From the NCBI GenBank assembly GCA_002336895.1, contig DDFC01000005.1:1-64000 (forward strand): a DNA stretch of 64,000 nt. The letters run 5' to 3'. Made by a program: the position numbers and the translations under genes. Shown piece after piece: positions 32,281-40,916 of this stretch; within the stretch, counting starts at the first letter, position 1, and each line of letters begins with the position of its first letter. This DNA comes from Verrucomicrobiaceae bacterium UBA1938. Its GTDB lineage: Bacteria; Verrucomicrobiota; Verrucomicrobiia; Verrucomicrobiales; Verrucomicrobiaceae. The notes beneath the pieces were generated by a model. The model did no database searches, had not been told where the DNA came from, and worked only from the letters and a program-made list of their open reading frames with translations.

Positions 32281-32943
32281 TTACTTGCTCTCCATCGTGC
32301 TCACCACCACGCCATCGGCATCCACCTTGTAGCTTTTGAGAGCCTTCAGCACAGGGCCGATGGTGGCGTGGTTTTGGTAGGGGCCCAGATAGCCGTACAT
32401 GGCCATGCCCTTCACCATCTCTTCAGGGATGGTCTTGCCCGGCACGCGCACGGCGCTGACCTTGGCATCAGGGCCCAGGGCGGTCATTTCCAGGGAGAAA
32501 TCCACCTCCCCCACGAGGTAGCGCTTGTCGTTTTCCCAGAATTTCTTGTTCAGCGGCAGGCAGACGTCTGTGGTGATGGATTGCTTGGCGGCGTCGAGCG
32601 ATTTCACGCGCAGCATGTCCTTGTAGCTGCCCGTGCTGCCTTCCGGAGCCAGCGTCAGCAGGGCATTGAGTTCGGCAATGCTGAGCTTGAGAGTGGCTGG
32701 TTTGCCAGCGGTGACCTCGGCGGCAAAGGCGCTCAGCTTTTGCTCCAGTCCTGGCGCGGCCTGCACGGCGGGGAGCTGCACCGGTGTCGGCTGGCTGATG
32801 GCTGCGATGGCGGCGTCCATCGTCGTCAGAGTGTAGTACCCCCACCACACGATGAAGACAAAAACCCCGGCGACCGCAGCCATGATGACGCAGCCGTAGC
32901 CTGAGTGGAATTCGCCGGTGGGAGTTTTCTGAATCTTTGCCAT
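32281..32943 (-). CDS. Hypothetical single-pass membrane protein
   Basis: A 220-residue protein with one transmembrane helix near the N-terminus (VIMAAVAGVFVFIVWWGYYT) and a mostly periplasmic remainder. No domain recognised. Patterns in the tail include LSIAELNALLTLAP, KRYLVGEVDFSLEM and AVRVPGKTIPEEMVKG, suggesting an alpha/beta fold that might bind a lipid or peptide. The start at 32943 puts the helix about 20 residues in; 33012 adds an unlikely extension. It stands alone on the minus strand. Confidence 0.65.
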   Translation of the reverse strand: MAKIQKTPTGEFHSGYGCVIMAAVAGVFVFIVWWGYYTLTTMDAAIAAISQPTPVQLPAVQAAPGLEQKLSAFAAEVTAGKPATLKLSIAELNALLTLAPEGSTGSYKDMLRVKSLDAAKQSITTDVCLPLNKKFWENDKRYLVGEVDFSLEMTALGPDAKVSAVRVPGKTIPEEMVKGMAMYGYLGPYQNHATIGPVLKALKSYKVDADGVVVSTMESK

Positions 32944-33109
32944 CCCCCATCTGAATGCAGCCGGGAGAAAGATCAAGCCGGGGTTCATGTGCTCTGCGGC
33001 GCTCCGCATCAATTGTGTCTTGCCTGATGGCGGGCTTTTTGCTGAGATGACTCGTGATGACTGCCGAAAATTCCTTTTGGCAGCCTACTCATAACCACCT
33101 GATAAAATC

Positions 33110-33520
33110 ATGAATACGCATCTGCTACCCATGCTTCAAAAAGCCAGTGAGGTTTCAATGAACACCTCCCCCGATGTTCAAGCCGGGCCTCTGCCCATGC
33201 TCATCGGCCTGGCTGTGCTTGTTTTTGTCATCGCATCTGTATGGAAGGTCTTTGTGAAAGCTGGGGAGCCTGGCTGGGCCTGCCTCGTTCCCATCTACAA
33301 CCTCATCGTTTATCTCAAAATAGCAGGCAAGCCTCTGTGGTGGGTCATTCTGTTCTTCATTCCTTTGGTGAACTTCGTCTTTGCGCTGCTGGCCTCGCTC
33401 GGGCTGGCGAAGAATTTTGGAAAAGGCGCAGGTTTCGGCCTCGGCCTCTTCTTCCTCGGATTCATCTTCGTGCCCATCCTGGCCTTTGGCGATGCCAAGT
33501 TTGTAGGACAGAAGAGCTGA
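33110..33520 (+). CDS. DUF5684 membrane protein
   Basis: A 136-residue protein with four hydrophobic segments and the pattern WKVFVKAGEPGWACLVPIYN, then IAGKPLWWVILFFIPLVNFVF and LAKNFGKGAGFGLGLFFLGF, matching the DUF5684 family often found in PVC and Bacteroidota genomes. Family function is unknown, though it is often found near signal peptidases. The first ATG (33110) is used; a later ATG at 33158 would also be possible. A terminator hairpin follows. Confidence 0.8.
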   Translation: MNTHLLPMLQKASEVSMNTSPDVQAGPLPMLIGLAVLVFVIASVWKVFVKAGEPGWACLVPIYNLIVYLKIAGKPLWWVILFFIPLVNFVFALLASLGLAKNFGKGAGFGLGLFFLGFIFVPILAFGDAKFVGQKS

Positions 33521-33546
33521 GCTGCTTTTCAGTCTTGGTCTTGCAG

Positions 33547-33582
33547 GTGCGCGTAAGGGATGCCGTCGCGCACTTGTTTTTT
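33547..33582 (+). terminator. Terminator of DUF5684 gene
   Basis: GTGCGCG (33547-33553) pairs with CGCGCAC (33567-33573) around a 13-base loop and is followed by TTGTTTTTT. It sits 26 bases past the stop, touching the end of the convergent chorismate mutase gene. Confidence 0.75.
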
Positions 33583-34121
33583 CACTGCTTGTGCGCGTCC
33601 AGCCCAGCCTGAAGTCCTTCCAATGCGGCCTTCATGACCGCCTCTGAGAAGCCTGCATCAGTCAGAAGATGTAGTGCTTCATTCACGACTGCGGTGGTCT
33701 CTGCCTCGCTGCGCGGTTGAGTCAGCTGCGCGATCATCTTCCGCCCGATCTCATCCAACGCCGGGCGGATGGTGCCGGAGAGGTCGGGGGCTTGCTTCAT
33801 GGTCGTGGTGGGGTGCTGCTGCAGCCACTCCTCCTGCCGCACCTTGGCAGCCTGCATCTGGCCGGTGAAAAAGAGCCGCACCTTTTCCGCAGGCAGCCCG
33901 GCAGCCGTTCCACGCTGGGTCATGGTGTGCAGCAGTTCGGCTTCACGCTTTGGATCCGTGATGGGCAGCCCCTTGGCGCGCTTGGCCTCCGCCACCTCAT
34001 CCATCCAGTTCAGCCGCTGTACCATGAGTGCAGGCAGTGAAGGGGAGGCTGCACGCATCCCGGCACAGCAGGAAAGCAGCAGGCTGCACCCAAGGACAAT
34101 ACCCGGAAAAATAGATCTCAT
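33582..34121 (-). CDS. Secreted AroQ-type chorismate mutase
   Basis: A 179-residue protein with a signal sequence (FPGIVLGCSLLLSCCAG, possibly lipoprotein-like) and an all-helical AroQ gamma-class chorismate mutase domain. Matching residues are VQRLNWMDEVAEAKRAKGLP, ITDPKREAELL, KVRLFFTGQMQAAKVRQ. Gamma-class members are exported and isomerise chorismate to prephenate outside the cytoplasm; the physiological reason is not clear. It converges with the DUF5684 gene. Confidence 0.85.
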   Translation of the reverse strand: MRSIFPGIVLGCSLLLSCCAGMRAASPSLPALMVQRLNWMDEVAEAKRAKGLPITDPKREAELLHTMTQRGTAAGLPAEKVRLFFTGQMQAAKVRQEEWLQQHPTTTMKQAPDLSGTIRPALDEIGRKMIAQLTQPRSEAETTAVVNEALHLLTDAGFSEAVMKAALEGLQAGLDAHKQ

Positions 34122-34272
34122 GCCTGCACATTAGGCACTCTCTGCGTCTTCAGTAAAGAGCTTCGGCTTCTGCCATCCCAATCTTCGGGGCGGCTCGTAT
34201 CCATGCCATGTCTCATGCATCGCACATGCGCCTCTTCATTGACGTGTGCTCACAGCCGCCGATTCTCACACG

Positions 34273-35346
34273 ATGAAGATTCTCGCAGCCATGTCCGGAG
34301 GCGTGGACAGCAGCGTGGCCGCCGCCGTGCTCGTCCGCGCAGGACATGACGTGTCCGGTGTGTACATGAAGAACTGGATCAACGAGGAGAACATCATCGG
34401 CCACTGCCCCTGGGAGGAGGACATCACGGATGCCGAGGCGGTGGCAAAACAGCTCGGCATCCCGTTCCGCGTGGTGAATCTCATGACCGAGTACCGCGAA
34501 AAGGTGGTGAAGTACCTCCTCGAAGGCTACCAGGCTGGCATCACCCCGAACCCGGATGTGATGTGCAACCGAGAGATGAAATTTGGCGTGCTTTGGGAGT
34601 GGGCGCGTGAGCACGGCTACGAGGCCATCGCCACCGGGCACTACGCCCGTAAAGTGGACGGGCATATCCTCCGTGGAGCCGACCCCAACAAGGATCAGAC
34701 CTACTTTCTGGCCATGATGCAGCCGGAGCAGGTGCGCATCGCTCAGTTTCCCATCGGTCATCTGCTCAAGCCGGAGCTGCGGGATCTGGCGCGGGAGTTT
34801 GGCCTTTCCACGGCGGAGAAAAAAGACAGCCAGGGCATCTGCTTCATCGGCCAGGTGAAGATGGAGGACTTTCTGCGCACCTTTGTGCCGGACAAACCCG
34901 GCCCCATTGTGAATCTGGAGGGCAAGGTGATGGGCGAGCACCGTGGGCTGCACCTCTACACCCTGGGGCAGCGCAAAGGGCACGGCGTGGCCAGCCCCAT
35001 CCACAAGCAGGCCTATGTGGTCGTGGCCAAGCGCCCGCAGACCAATGAGCTCGTCGTTGCCATCGAGAATGCCGACACTCCGCTCCTCTGGGCGCGAAAA
35101 GCCACGCTGCACTCCATCTCCACCACCGGTGAACCTTTGACCGAAGAGCGTCTGCTGCTGGCCCAGCCCCGCTACCGCTGCCCGGCTGGCAATGCCATCT
35201 TTCGCTCTCTGGGAGACGGCCGTGCTGAACTCGAATACACGGAGCCACAGCGCGCACTGACACCCGGGCAAATCTGCGCCCTCTACGACGGAGAGCGGCT
35301 GCTGGGTGGCGCGGTGTTTGAGGCGGTGCACCACGTATCTGCCTAG
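34273..35346 (+). CDS. mnmA: tRNA-uridine 2-sulfurtransferase
   Basis: A 357-residue MnmA, which adds sulfur to U34 of tRNAs for Lys, Glu and Gln. It shows the PP-loop SGGVDSS, GVYMKNW, the first catalytic Cys in NPDVMCNREMKFG, TGHYARK, KDQTYFL and the second catalytic Cys in SQGICFIGQ. The end has RYRCPAG and PGQICALYDGERLLGG. The start at 34273 matches the family N-terminus. It stands alone and converges with the VOC gene. Confidence 0.96.
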   Translation: MKILAAMSGGVDSSVAAAVLVRAGHDVSGVYMKNWINEENIIGHCPWEEDITDAEAVAKQLGIPFRVVNLMTEYREKVVKYLLEGYQAGITPNPDVMCNREMKFGVLWEWAREHGYEAIATGHYARKVDGHILRGADPNKDQTYFLAMMQPEQVRIAQFPIGHLLKPELRDLAREFGLSTAEKKDSQGICFIGQVKMEDFLRTFVPDKPGPIVNLEGKVMGEHRGLHLYTLGQRKGHGVASPIHKQAYVVVAKRPQTNELVVAIENADTPLLWARKATLHSISTTGEPLTEERLLLAQPRYRCPAGNAIFRSLGDGRAELEYTEPQRALTPGQICALYDGERLLGGAVFEAVHHVSA

Positions 35347-35415
35347 CATGTGGCGTGGTGGGGCAGGCTTTTCCGCCGGATGGCACTGGGCCACCCGGCA
35401 GAGCCCGCGCTCCGG

Positions 35416-35874
35416 CTACTTGGCACCTTCGCTCATGAACACCTGCGCACGCTTGAGCAGCTCATCCGGCGGCACGTCTTCCAGGTGCTGGCTGAAGCTC
35501 CAGCGGTAGCCGAAGGGATCCTTCAGCATCGCGGTACGGCTGCCCCAAAACTGATCCCGTGACGGGCTCAGCGGCGAGCCACCTGCGGCGAGGGCACGCT
35601 CAAAGGCCTTGTCGCAGTCTTCGACCTGGATCGTAAAACAGCAGGGGGCCATGCTTCCTGCTGGGATGGCGAGGGCATTGGAGCAGGGGGCTTCGTCGGA
35701 GATGTAGATGTGGCTGTTGCCGATCATGAACTCGGCGTGTGGCACCACACCCGGGGCTGGGGAGAGGCGGAAGAGCTCCACCGCACCAAAGGCCCGGGTG
35801 TAAAAGTCGAGCGCAGCAGCAGCGCTTTTGCAGGTGAGGGAGAATGAGACGGTGGCTTCGTTGGGTTTGCTCAT
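35416..35874 (-). CDS. VOC-superfamily (PhnB-like) protein
   Basis: A 152-residue glyoxalase/bleomycin-resistance-fold protein of the PhnB-like branch. Paired beta-alpha-beta-beta-beta modules are seen in ALDFYTRAFGAVELFRL and FTIQVEDCDKAFERALAAGG, with the closing RTAMLKDPFGYRWSFSQH. Substrate or metal use unknown. The start at 35874 (MSKPNEATV) matches the domain start. It is followed upstream by the WYL regulator gene on the same strand, with a gap of about 100 bases. Confidence 0.85.
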   Translation of the reverse strand: MSKPNEATVSFSLTCKSAAAALDFYTRAFGAVELFRLSPAPGVVPHAEFMIGNSHIYISDEAPCSNALAIPAGSMAPCCFTIQVEDCDKAFERALAAGGSPLSPSRDQFWGSRTAMLKDPFGYRWSFSQHLEDVPPDELLKRAQVFMSEGAK

Positions 35875-35976
35875 GGGTGGTATTGGCAGTGGTTTGTTAA
35901 GGTGGACCGCATACTGAGTTGCGATCACCCGCCAGCATTCGCACCACCTCCTGACAACCCTATGTCAGGGGTGTTT

Positions 35977-36936
35977 TCACCCGAGACGTTTTTTCAGCCG
36001 ATGATGCTCAGCCGTGGAGTGCGCCAGCTCGGCCACCTTGGTCCGCAGAGCTTCGGGAGAGAGAATCTCGGCATCGGTCCCCAGGCTCAGGAGCCAGCGG
36101 GCCACGTAGCCCAGTCCTTCAGGCCGGAAGGCAAAGCGCACCCGTGCCTTTCTGCCGGAAATCTGCTCCTCCACGATCGTCGGCCCCCAGAAGCGGCGCA
36201 CGCTTTCGAGAATGAAAGCCGGCACGTCGATGACCGCAAACTCGCTGCAGTCCGGCACCACGCATTTGGCCAGGTGCTCGTCCAGATTGAAGCCCGGGCA
36301 GGGCGGGATGGGCTCCGGCAGCGTCTCGCAGCGGACGATGCGGTCCACACGGAAATCCCGCATGTCCTCACGCAGCCGGCACCACGCGATGAGATGCCAG
36401 TGGTCCATATAGAAGACCAGCCCTCGTGGCTCCACCAGCCGCTCGGTGGGGGCGCCACGTGCAGCGCCCAGGTAGTCGAGCCGCAGTACCCGGCCCTCGG
36501 CCATGGCGCGCTGCACCGTATGCAATGGCACGCTGCCTTTGGTCGGCGGGCGGGTGCCGATCACCATTGTCTTGCGCAGGCGCTCCACGCGGCCCTGCAG
36601 CCCGGAAGGCAGCACAGCCGTCACCTTGCCCATGGCAGAGCGGATCGCATCGCGCATGGCGGCATCCGTCATGCGCTCCACCAGCAGCCCTCCGGTGACG
36701 AAGGCAAAGGCCTCCTCCGGCGAAAACATCACCGGCGGCAGGCAGTAGCCACTCATTAGGCTGTAGCCCACCCCAGGCTCTCCCACGATAGGGACGCCCC
36801 CTTCACCCAGCGCCGCGAGATCGCGGTACACCGTGCGCTCTGTGATCTCAAAATGCTCCGCCAGCTGCGCAGCGGTGATGACCCTGCGTGACTGCAGCAG
36901 CATCACCATGGAGACGAGACGGTCCGTGCGGTTCAT
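35977..36936 (-). CDS. WYL-domain transcriptional regulator (YafY-type)
   Basis: A 319-residue regulator. An N-terminal DeoR-type winged helix (VITAAQLAEHFEITERTVYR) is followed by a WYL domain with the LRLDYLGAARGAPTERLVEP core and RGLVFYMDHWHLIAWC, then a C-terminal WCX-like extension. WYL proteins sense ligands and often control stress or mobile functions. Its ATG overlaps the stop of the AlkZ-related gene by 4 bases, so the pair is coupled. Targets unknown. Confidence 0.9.
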   Translation of the reverse strand: MNRTDRLVSMVMLLQSRRVITAAQLAEHFEITERTVYRDLAALGEGGVPIVGEPGVGYSLMSGYCLPPVMFSPEEAFAFVTGGLLVERMTDAAMRDAIRSAMGKVTAVLPSGLQGRVERLRKTMVIGTRPPTKGSVPLHTVQRAMAEGRVLRLDYLGAARGAPTERLVEPRGLVFYMDHWHLIAWCRLREDMRDFRVDRIVRCETLPEPIPPCPGFNLDEHLAKCVVPDCSEFAVIDVPAFILESVRRFWGPTIVEEQISGRKARVRFAFRPEGLGYVARWLLSLGTDAEILSPEALRTKVAELAHSTAEHHRLKKRLG

Positions 36937-37490
36937 GCCTCGCCTCCTTTATTGGGATACTGCTCGGCAAAGGGAAGCCAGGTGTCGCGTTTCAGATTGG
37001 GAGCGTTGGATCGCGTGATGTTCAGCGTCACCTGCAGTTCCACCAGCGCGCTGTCCACCTTGCTCTTGCTGATCGTGCCTGATGGCGAGAGCGCCTTGCG
37101 CAGCTCAGCCGTGGTATGCGGCTCGCTGCGGATCAGCTCATACGCACGCCGCGCCAGCGGGCTGCAGGTGGAAACCGGCCGATGCTGCGCCGGATAGTGC
37201 ACACGACGCAGATGCTCCATGCACATCAGCACCGCAAGCCCGCCGGGCAGCTTGCCGTAAAAGATCTCGTCCGGAAACTGCGCGGGCAGTTCATTCTTCC
37301 ACGCCCACACGGCCTCCACCTTCTGGCCCCAGCCCTTCTGTCCTGGCTGCCTGCCTGGCAGATCCACCACATCCCACAGGCAGGGGAGATCCGAGCACTT
37401 GGAGCCAAAAATGAGGCACGTTTTCACCTTCAGGACGAACTCATAGGCCTGCTCAAAGGTTTTGATTTTGACGGGACGTTTGGACTTCAT
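36933..37490 (-). CDS. AlkZ-related winged-helix protein
   Basis: A 185-residue protein resembling the short AlkZ/YcaQ-related family of DNA-glycosylase relatives. Matching patterns are IKTFEQAYEFVLKV, CLWDVVDLPG, VWAWKNELPAQFPDEIFYGK and VDSALVELQVTLNITRSNA. The start at 37490 (MKSKRPVK) is preferred; 37508 adds 6 residues. Overlaps the WYL gene by 4 bases. A role in DNA repair is inferred from the family and from the paired regulator, but the catalytic QxQ/QxD motif of AlkZ was not located. Confidence 0.6.
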   Translation of the reverse strand: MKSKRPVKIKTFEQAYEFVLKVKTCLIFGSKCSDLPCLWDVVDLPGRQPGQKGWGQKVEAVWAWKNELPAQFPDEIFYGKLPGGLAVLMCMEHLRRVHYPAQHRPVSTCSPLARRAYELIRSEPHTTAELRKALSPSGTISKSKVDSALVELQVTLNITRSNAPNLKRDTWLPFAEQYPNKGGEA

Positions 37491-37566
37491 GAGTGGCTGC
37501 TGCGGCATGCCATTACACTCGCTCAAGGAAGAACGCCCCCGGTTTCTTGCGCAAGAGATCCTGGCC

Positions 37567-38862
37567 TCACGGGTGCTCCAGCACCACCCGGAAGCCGAAA
37601 TAGGTCTGGAATCCATCTGGAGAAGCAGAGATGCGCGTGGAAGACAGTAACCGTTCGGCGGCACTTTCATTAAAGCCTCCGCCGCGCAGCACATACCAGT
37701 CGTTCTTGCCGCCATTGACGAGGTCGCTGCACCACTCCCAGACGTTGCCGCCCAGATCGTAGAGACCCAGTGGGTTGGGCTTGAATTTCATGACCGGAGA
37801 GGTCGTGGCGTAGCCGTCTGAGTAGCCTTCGATCCAGGCCTGCTTCTGCGTGGCATCCAGGTCATCGTGCAGGGTGGTGTCCGCGTAGTTGCCGGCCAGC
37901 TCTCCAGCTTTGGGCGGGTACTTGCCGCCCCAGGGGAACACGCCCTGCAGCTTGCCGCTCAGTTGGTTGGGCTGGGTGCCAGCGGGGGCGTTTTCCTGCT
38001 CGCTGATCCCAACGGCGCAGCTCCATTCATAGTCGGTCGGCACGCGGTAGGTTTTGCCCTCTTTCTTGCTCAGCCAGGCGCAGAAGGCTTTGGCTTCATT
38101 CAGGCTCACACTGGTCACCGGGTGGTCATCCTTGGGGCTCACGGAAAGGTTGTGAAAGCGTGGCTTCTTCCAGATGTCTTTCGTGCCCGGCGTTTTCGCC
38201 GCAAAGGCTTCGTAATCCTGTCGGCGTGTTTCGTGGATGCAGAACAGCACCTGGGTGCCCGGGACAGGCACGAACTTCATGCCGAGGCTGTTGGTCACAG
38301 TGCCTTTGGCGGGTGATGTCTTGGTTGCCACCGCAGAGGCAGACTTGGCTGCCGCTTTGGCGGTTTCCTCGCCCAGGGTTTCTTTCTTCTTCTGCACAAA
38401 CAAGGCCTCTTCCAGACGTCCGGCTTTTGTGAGGGTGACGACCAGCCGGTCCAGTGAGACGATCAAAGCGTTGATGATGGGGTTCGTGGCCTTGCCCTTT
38501 TCAATCACCAGCCGCGCCAGGCTTTGATGGTAAATGCCGCGCATCTTCTGCAGATCCGGCGACGTCTTTTCAGACTCTGCGGGGACTTCCATGTTGTCAG
38601 CCATCAGCTTGACCTCGTTTTTGTACGCCAGCGCTGCATCCAGATTGCCCGCGTCCTGGGCGGCTTTCAGGGCCTTTTCGAGAGCGGTGCTGTACTTGAG
38701 CCGCAACTCCGTCACACCCGCGTCATAGATGGCGCCTGCACTGAGCTGCACGTCATTGCCGTACTGCGTCATCAGTTTGTCAAATTCAGGGACGCTGGTG
38801 ACTTTCGCTTGTGCCAGCGTTGCCATCAGGAAGCCAAGGAAAAGTTTCACAGCGAATTTCAT
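37567..38862 (-). CDS. SUMF1/FGE-fold protein, exported
   Basis: A 431-residue protein with a signal sequence (MKFAVKLFLGFLMATLAQA), a helical coiled-coil-like region (about residues 50-170) and a C-terminal SUMF1/formylglycine-generating-enzyme fold. Motifs are TNSLGMKFVPVPGT, KAFCAWLSKKEGKTYRVPTD, LGGNVWEWCSD and VLRGGGFNE...FGFRVV. The Cys pair used by true FGEs is absent in the VLRGGGF region, so it is unlikely to mature sulfatases. Similar PVC proteins bind ligands or act in envelope functions. It has a paralogue at 40917. Confidence 0.85.
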   Translation of the reverse strand: MKFAVKLFLGFLMATLAQAKVTSVPEFDKLMTQYGNDVQLSAGAIYDAGVTELRLKYSTALEKALKAAQDAGNLDAALAYKNEVKLMADNMEVPAESEKTSPDLQKMRGIYHQSLARLVIEKGKATNPIINALIVSLDRLVVTLTKAGRLEEALFVQKKKETLGEETAKAAAKSASAVATKTSPAKGTVTNSLGMKFVPVPGTQVLFCIHETRRQDYEAFAAKTPGTKDIWKKPRFHNLSVSPKDDHPVTSVSLNEAKAFCAWLSKKEGKTYRVPTDYEWSCAVGISEQENAPAGTQPNQLSGKLQGVFPWGGKYPPKAGELAGNYADTTLHDDLDATQKQAWIEGYSDGYATTSPVMKFKPNPLGLYDLGGNVWEWCSDLVNGGKNDWYVLRGGGFNESAAERLLSSTRISASPDGFQTYFGFRVVLEHP

Positions 38863-38998
38863 GGGTTGGATGGAGATGCCAAAACAAGGTGCGATGAGCG
38901 GCGTTTTTTGTATCTAACCTGAAGAGAACTGACAAGGCGTAAAACGTCTGATCACTCTTGATTGTTTATAAGTTTTAATCCTATGCTTGAGCCGCAAG

Positions 38999-40693
38999 CT
39001 AACCCCGGAACAGCGCACCGAGTTTCTTTCCCAAAATCACCCCGGCACCGAGAATGGTCACGGCCAGGAAGAGCATGGCCCATGCGCCGAGGGCAGAGGC
39101 GAGGTTCGGCCCGCTTCCCAGAGCCAGCACCAGCGAGTAGATGGCCTTGGTGATAGGGAAGTATGTGGACTGCTGCGCCAGGATCATGCTGTCGCTCACC
39201 TCCAGCATGGCAAAGGAGAAGGCCAGCAGGCCACCGGCCACGAGGTTCGGAGCCACAAGCGGCAGCGTCACGCGCCACAGCGCCTTCTCCGGACGTGCGC
39301 CGAGATTTTGAGCGGCCTCCTCCAGCGCGGGGCTCACCTGCTGGAATCCAGCGGCGGCAGAGCGCACCACATACGGCAGTCTGCGCACCGCATAGGCGAT
39401 GACCAGCAGCATCAGCGGATCCTCCCCCAGCATGAGCCAGTGGAAGGGCCGCCCCTCCCTCGTCATCGCCAGATAGCCAAAAGCCATCACGATACCAGGG
39501 ACTGCCAGCGGCAGCATGGCCATGGCGTCCAGCAGCTGGCGTCCCCAGATGCGCGTGCGCACCGACACATAGGCCACGCCGATGCCCAGCACCAGCGCCA
39601 CCAGCATGGCCAGCGCAGAGTACTTCAGGCTGTTGGCGATGGATGAGAGCGTGAGCTCATGACCCAGCGCATCATGATAATGCTGCAACGTGAGCGAGTG
39701 CGGCAGCACCGTGCCGTACCAGTCTTTGGAAAAGGACAGCAGCACCACTCCCATATGAGGCAGCACGGCCAGGAATGTGACGCTGGCAAAGAGCGTCGTG
39801 CACAGCCAGCCCATTCCGGCGGGCAGGGGAGTGGCCTCCCGTGCTGTGGTGGCACGTCCGCCACCGCCTGCATTCGCACTGCCAAAGAGCAGTCGGCTGA
39901 CCAGATAGAACAGCGTGCTGAAGACCAGCATCACCGCCACCAGAGCATAAGGGAATGGATTTCCACTCAGGTCATTGATGCTGCGGAAGACCTGCACCGC
40001 AGTGACACGGTCGTAGTCAAACAGCAGCGGCACGCCCATCTCGGTAAAGGACCACACAAACACGATCGTCCCGCCCGCAAACACACCGGGCATGATGAGA
40101 GGCAGCGTCACGCGCCAGAAGCGGCTCCAGGCATCACAGCCCATGTTTGCCGCCGCTTCTTCCAGAGCCGGATCGAGGTTTGAGAGAGCCGCCGCCGCAT
40201 TCAGGTAAATGATCGGATACAGATGCAGCACCTCCATGAGGATGATGCCCAGCATGCGCTGCTGCCCCAGCCAGTCGGTGGGGTGCATGGCGTCCATCAT
40301 TCCCAGGCTGATGAGCAGGCTGTTCAGCGCACCGGCCTGCCCGAGCAGTGATTTGATGCCGATGGCCCCCACAAAAGGCGGCAGGATCATCGGCATCAGC
40401 AAAAGGGAGTTCAGCAGCGCACGACCCGGAAAGGTGAAGCGCACGTAGCACACCGCCAGCGGCAGCGCCACGCAGATCGCGCCCAGCGTCGTCCACACTG
40501 CGATGATGAAGGAGTTCCACAGCCCCTCGCGGTAGAGTTCATTGAGAAACACCTCTGACACATACTCCAGCGTGAGCCGATGGTCAGGCCCCCGAAACGC
40601 CGCCTCCAGCGCCGCCCAGATGGGGTAGGCAAAGAAGCAGGCAAAGAACGCAGTCATCCCCAGAAAGATCAGCAGGGAGAGGGTTCTGGACAT
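38999..40693 (-). CDS. ABC transporter permease with two fused membrane domains (Fe3+ type)
   Basis: A 564-residue permease with two BPD_transp_1 domains, each ending in an EAA loop: EEAAANMGCDAWSRFWRVTL and EEAAQNLGARPEKALWRVTL, the sites that contact the ATPase. The layout matches FbpB/SfuB-like permeases for ferric iron, thiamine or phosphonates. No ATPase or binding-protein gene is adjacent, so partners must be encoded elsewhere or the substrate system is scattered. About 12 transmembrane helices. It lies between the two SUMF1-fold genes. Confidence 0.88.
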   Translation of the reverse strand: MSRTLSLLIFLGMTAFFACFFAYPIWAALEAAFRGPDHRLTLEYVSEVFLNELYREGLWNSFIIAVWTTLGAICVALPLAVCYVRFTFPGRALLNSLLLMPMILPPFVGAIGIKSLLGQAGALNSLLISLGMMDAMHPTDWLGQQRMLGIILMEVLHLYPIIYLNAAAALSNLDPALEEAAANMGCDAWSRFWRVTLPLIMPGVFAGGTIVFVWSFTEMGVPLLFDYDRVTAVQVFRSINDLSGNPFPYALVAVMLVFSTLFYLVSRLLFGSANAGGGGRATTAREATPLPAGMGWLCTTLFASVTFLAVLPHMGVVLLSFSKDWYGTVLPHSLTLQHYHDALGHELTLSSIANSLKYSALAMLVALVLGIGVAYVSVRTRIWGRQLLDAMAMLPLAVPGIVMAFGYLAMTREGRPFHWLMLGEDPLMLLVIAYAVRRLPYVVRSAAAGFQQVSPALEEAAQNLGARPEKALWRVTLPLVAPNLVAGGLLAFSFAMLEVSDSMILAQQSTYFPITKAIYSLVLALGSGPNLASALGAWAMLFLAVTILGAGVILGKKLGALFRG

Positions 40694-40916
40694 GGGGTAA
40701 GTGCAGTCCGCGCGGACTTGTGTGCGGTTTCTGAGATTCCTGAAGGCCGGTCAATCCATGTGGATCCGAGCCGGTTACTTTTTGCGCCAATCTTCCCTTT
40801 GCGTCCAGCGGCGAATCCAGTTCCTGCATGCCGCTTTTTCAGGTTTGTGGATGTCTGGTGTGCGACTTTCAGCCTGTCTCAGCCAGGAAGGACTGCAGAC
40901 CATGGTGTGGTGTGAT

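Noticed and set aside
34213..35394. Leftward ORF of 393 residues across mnmA
   Set aside because: It is the antisense of mnmA, whose motifs are complete; His-rich and low-pattern content is typical of a shadow.
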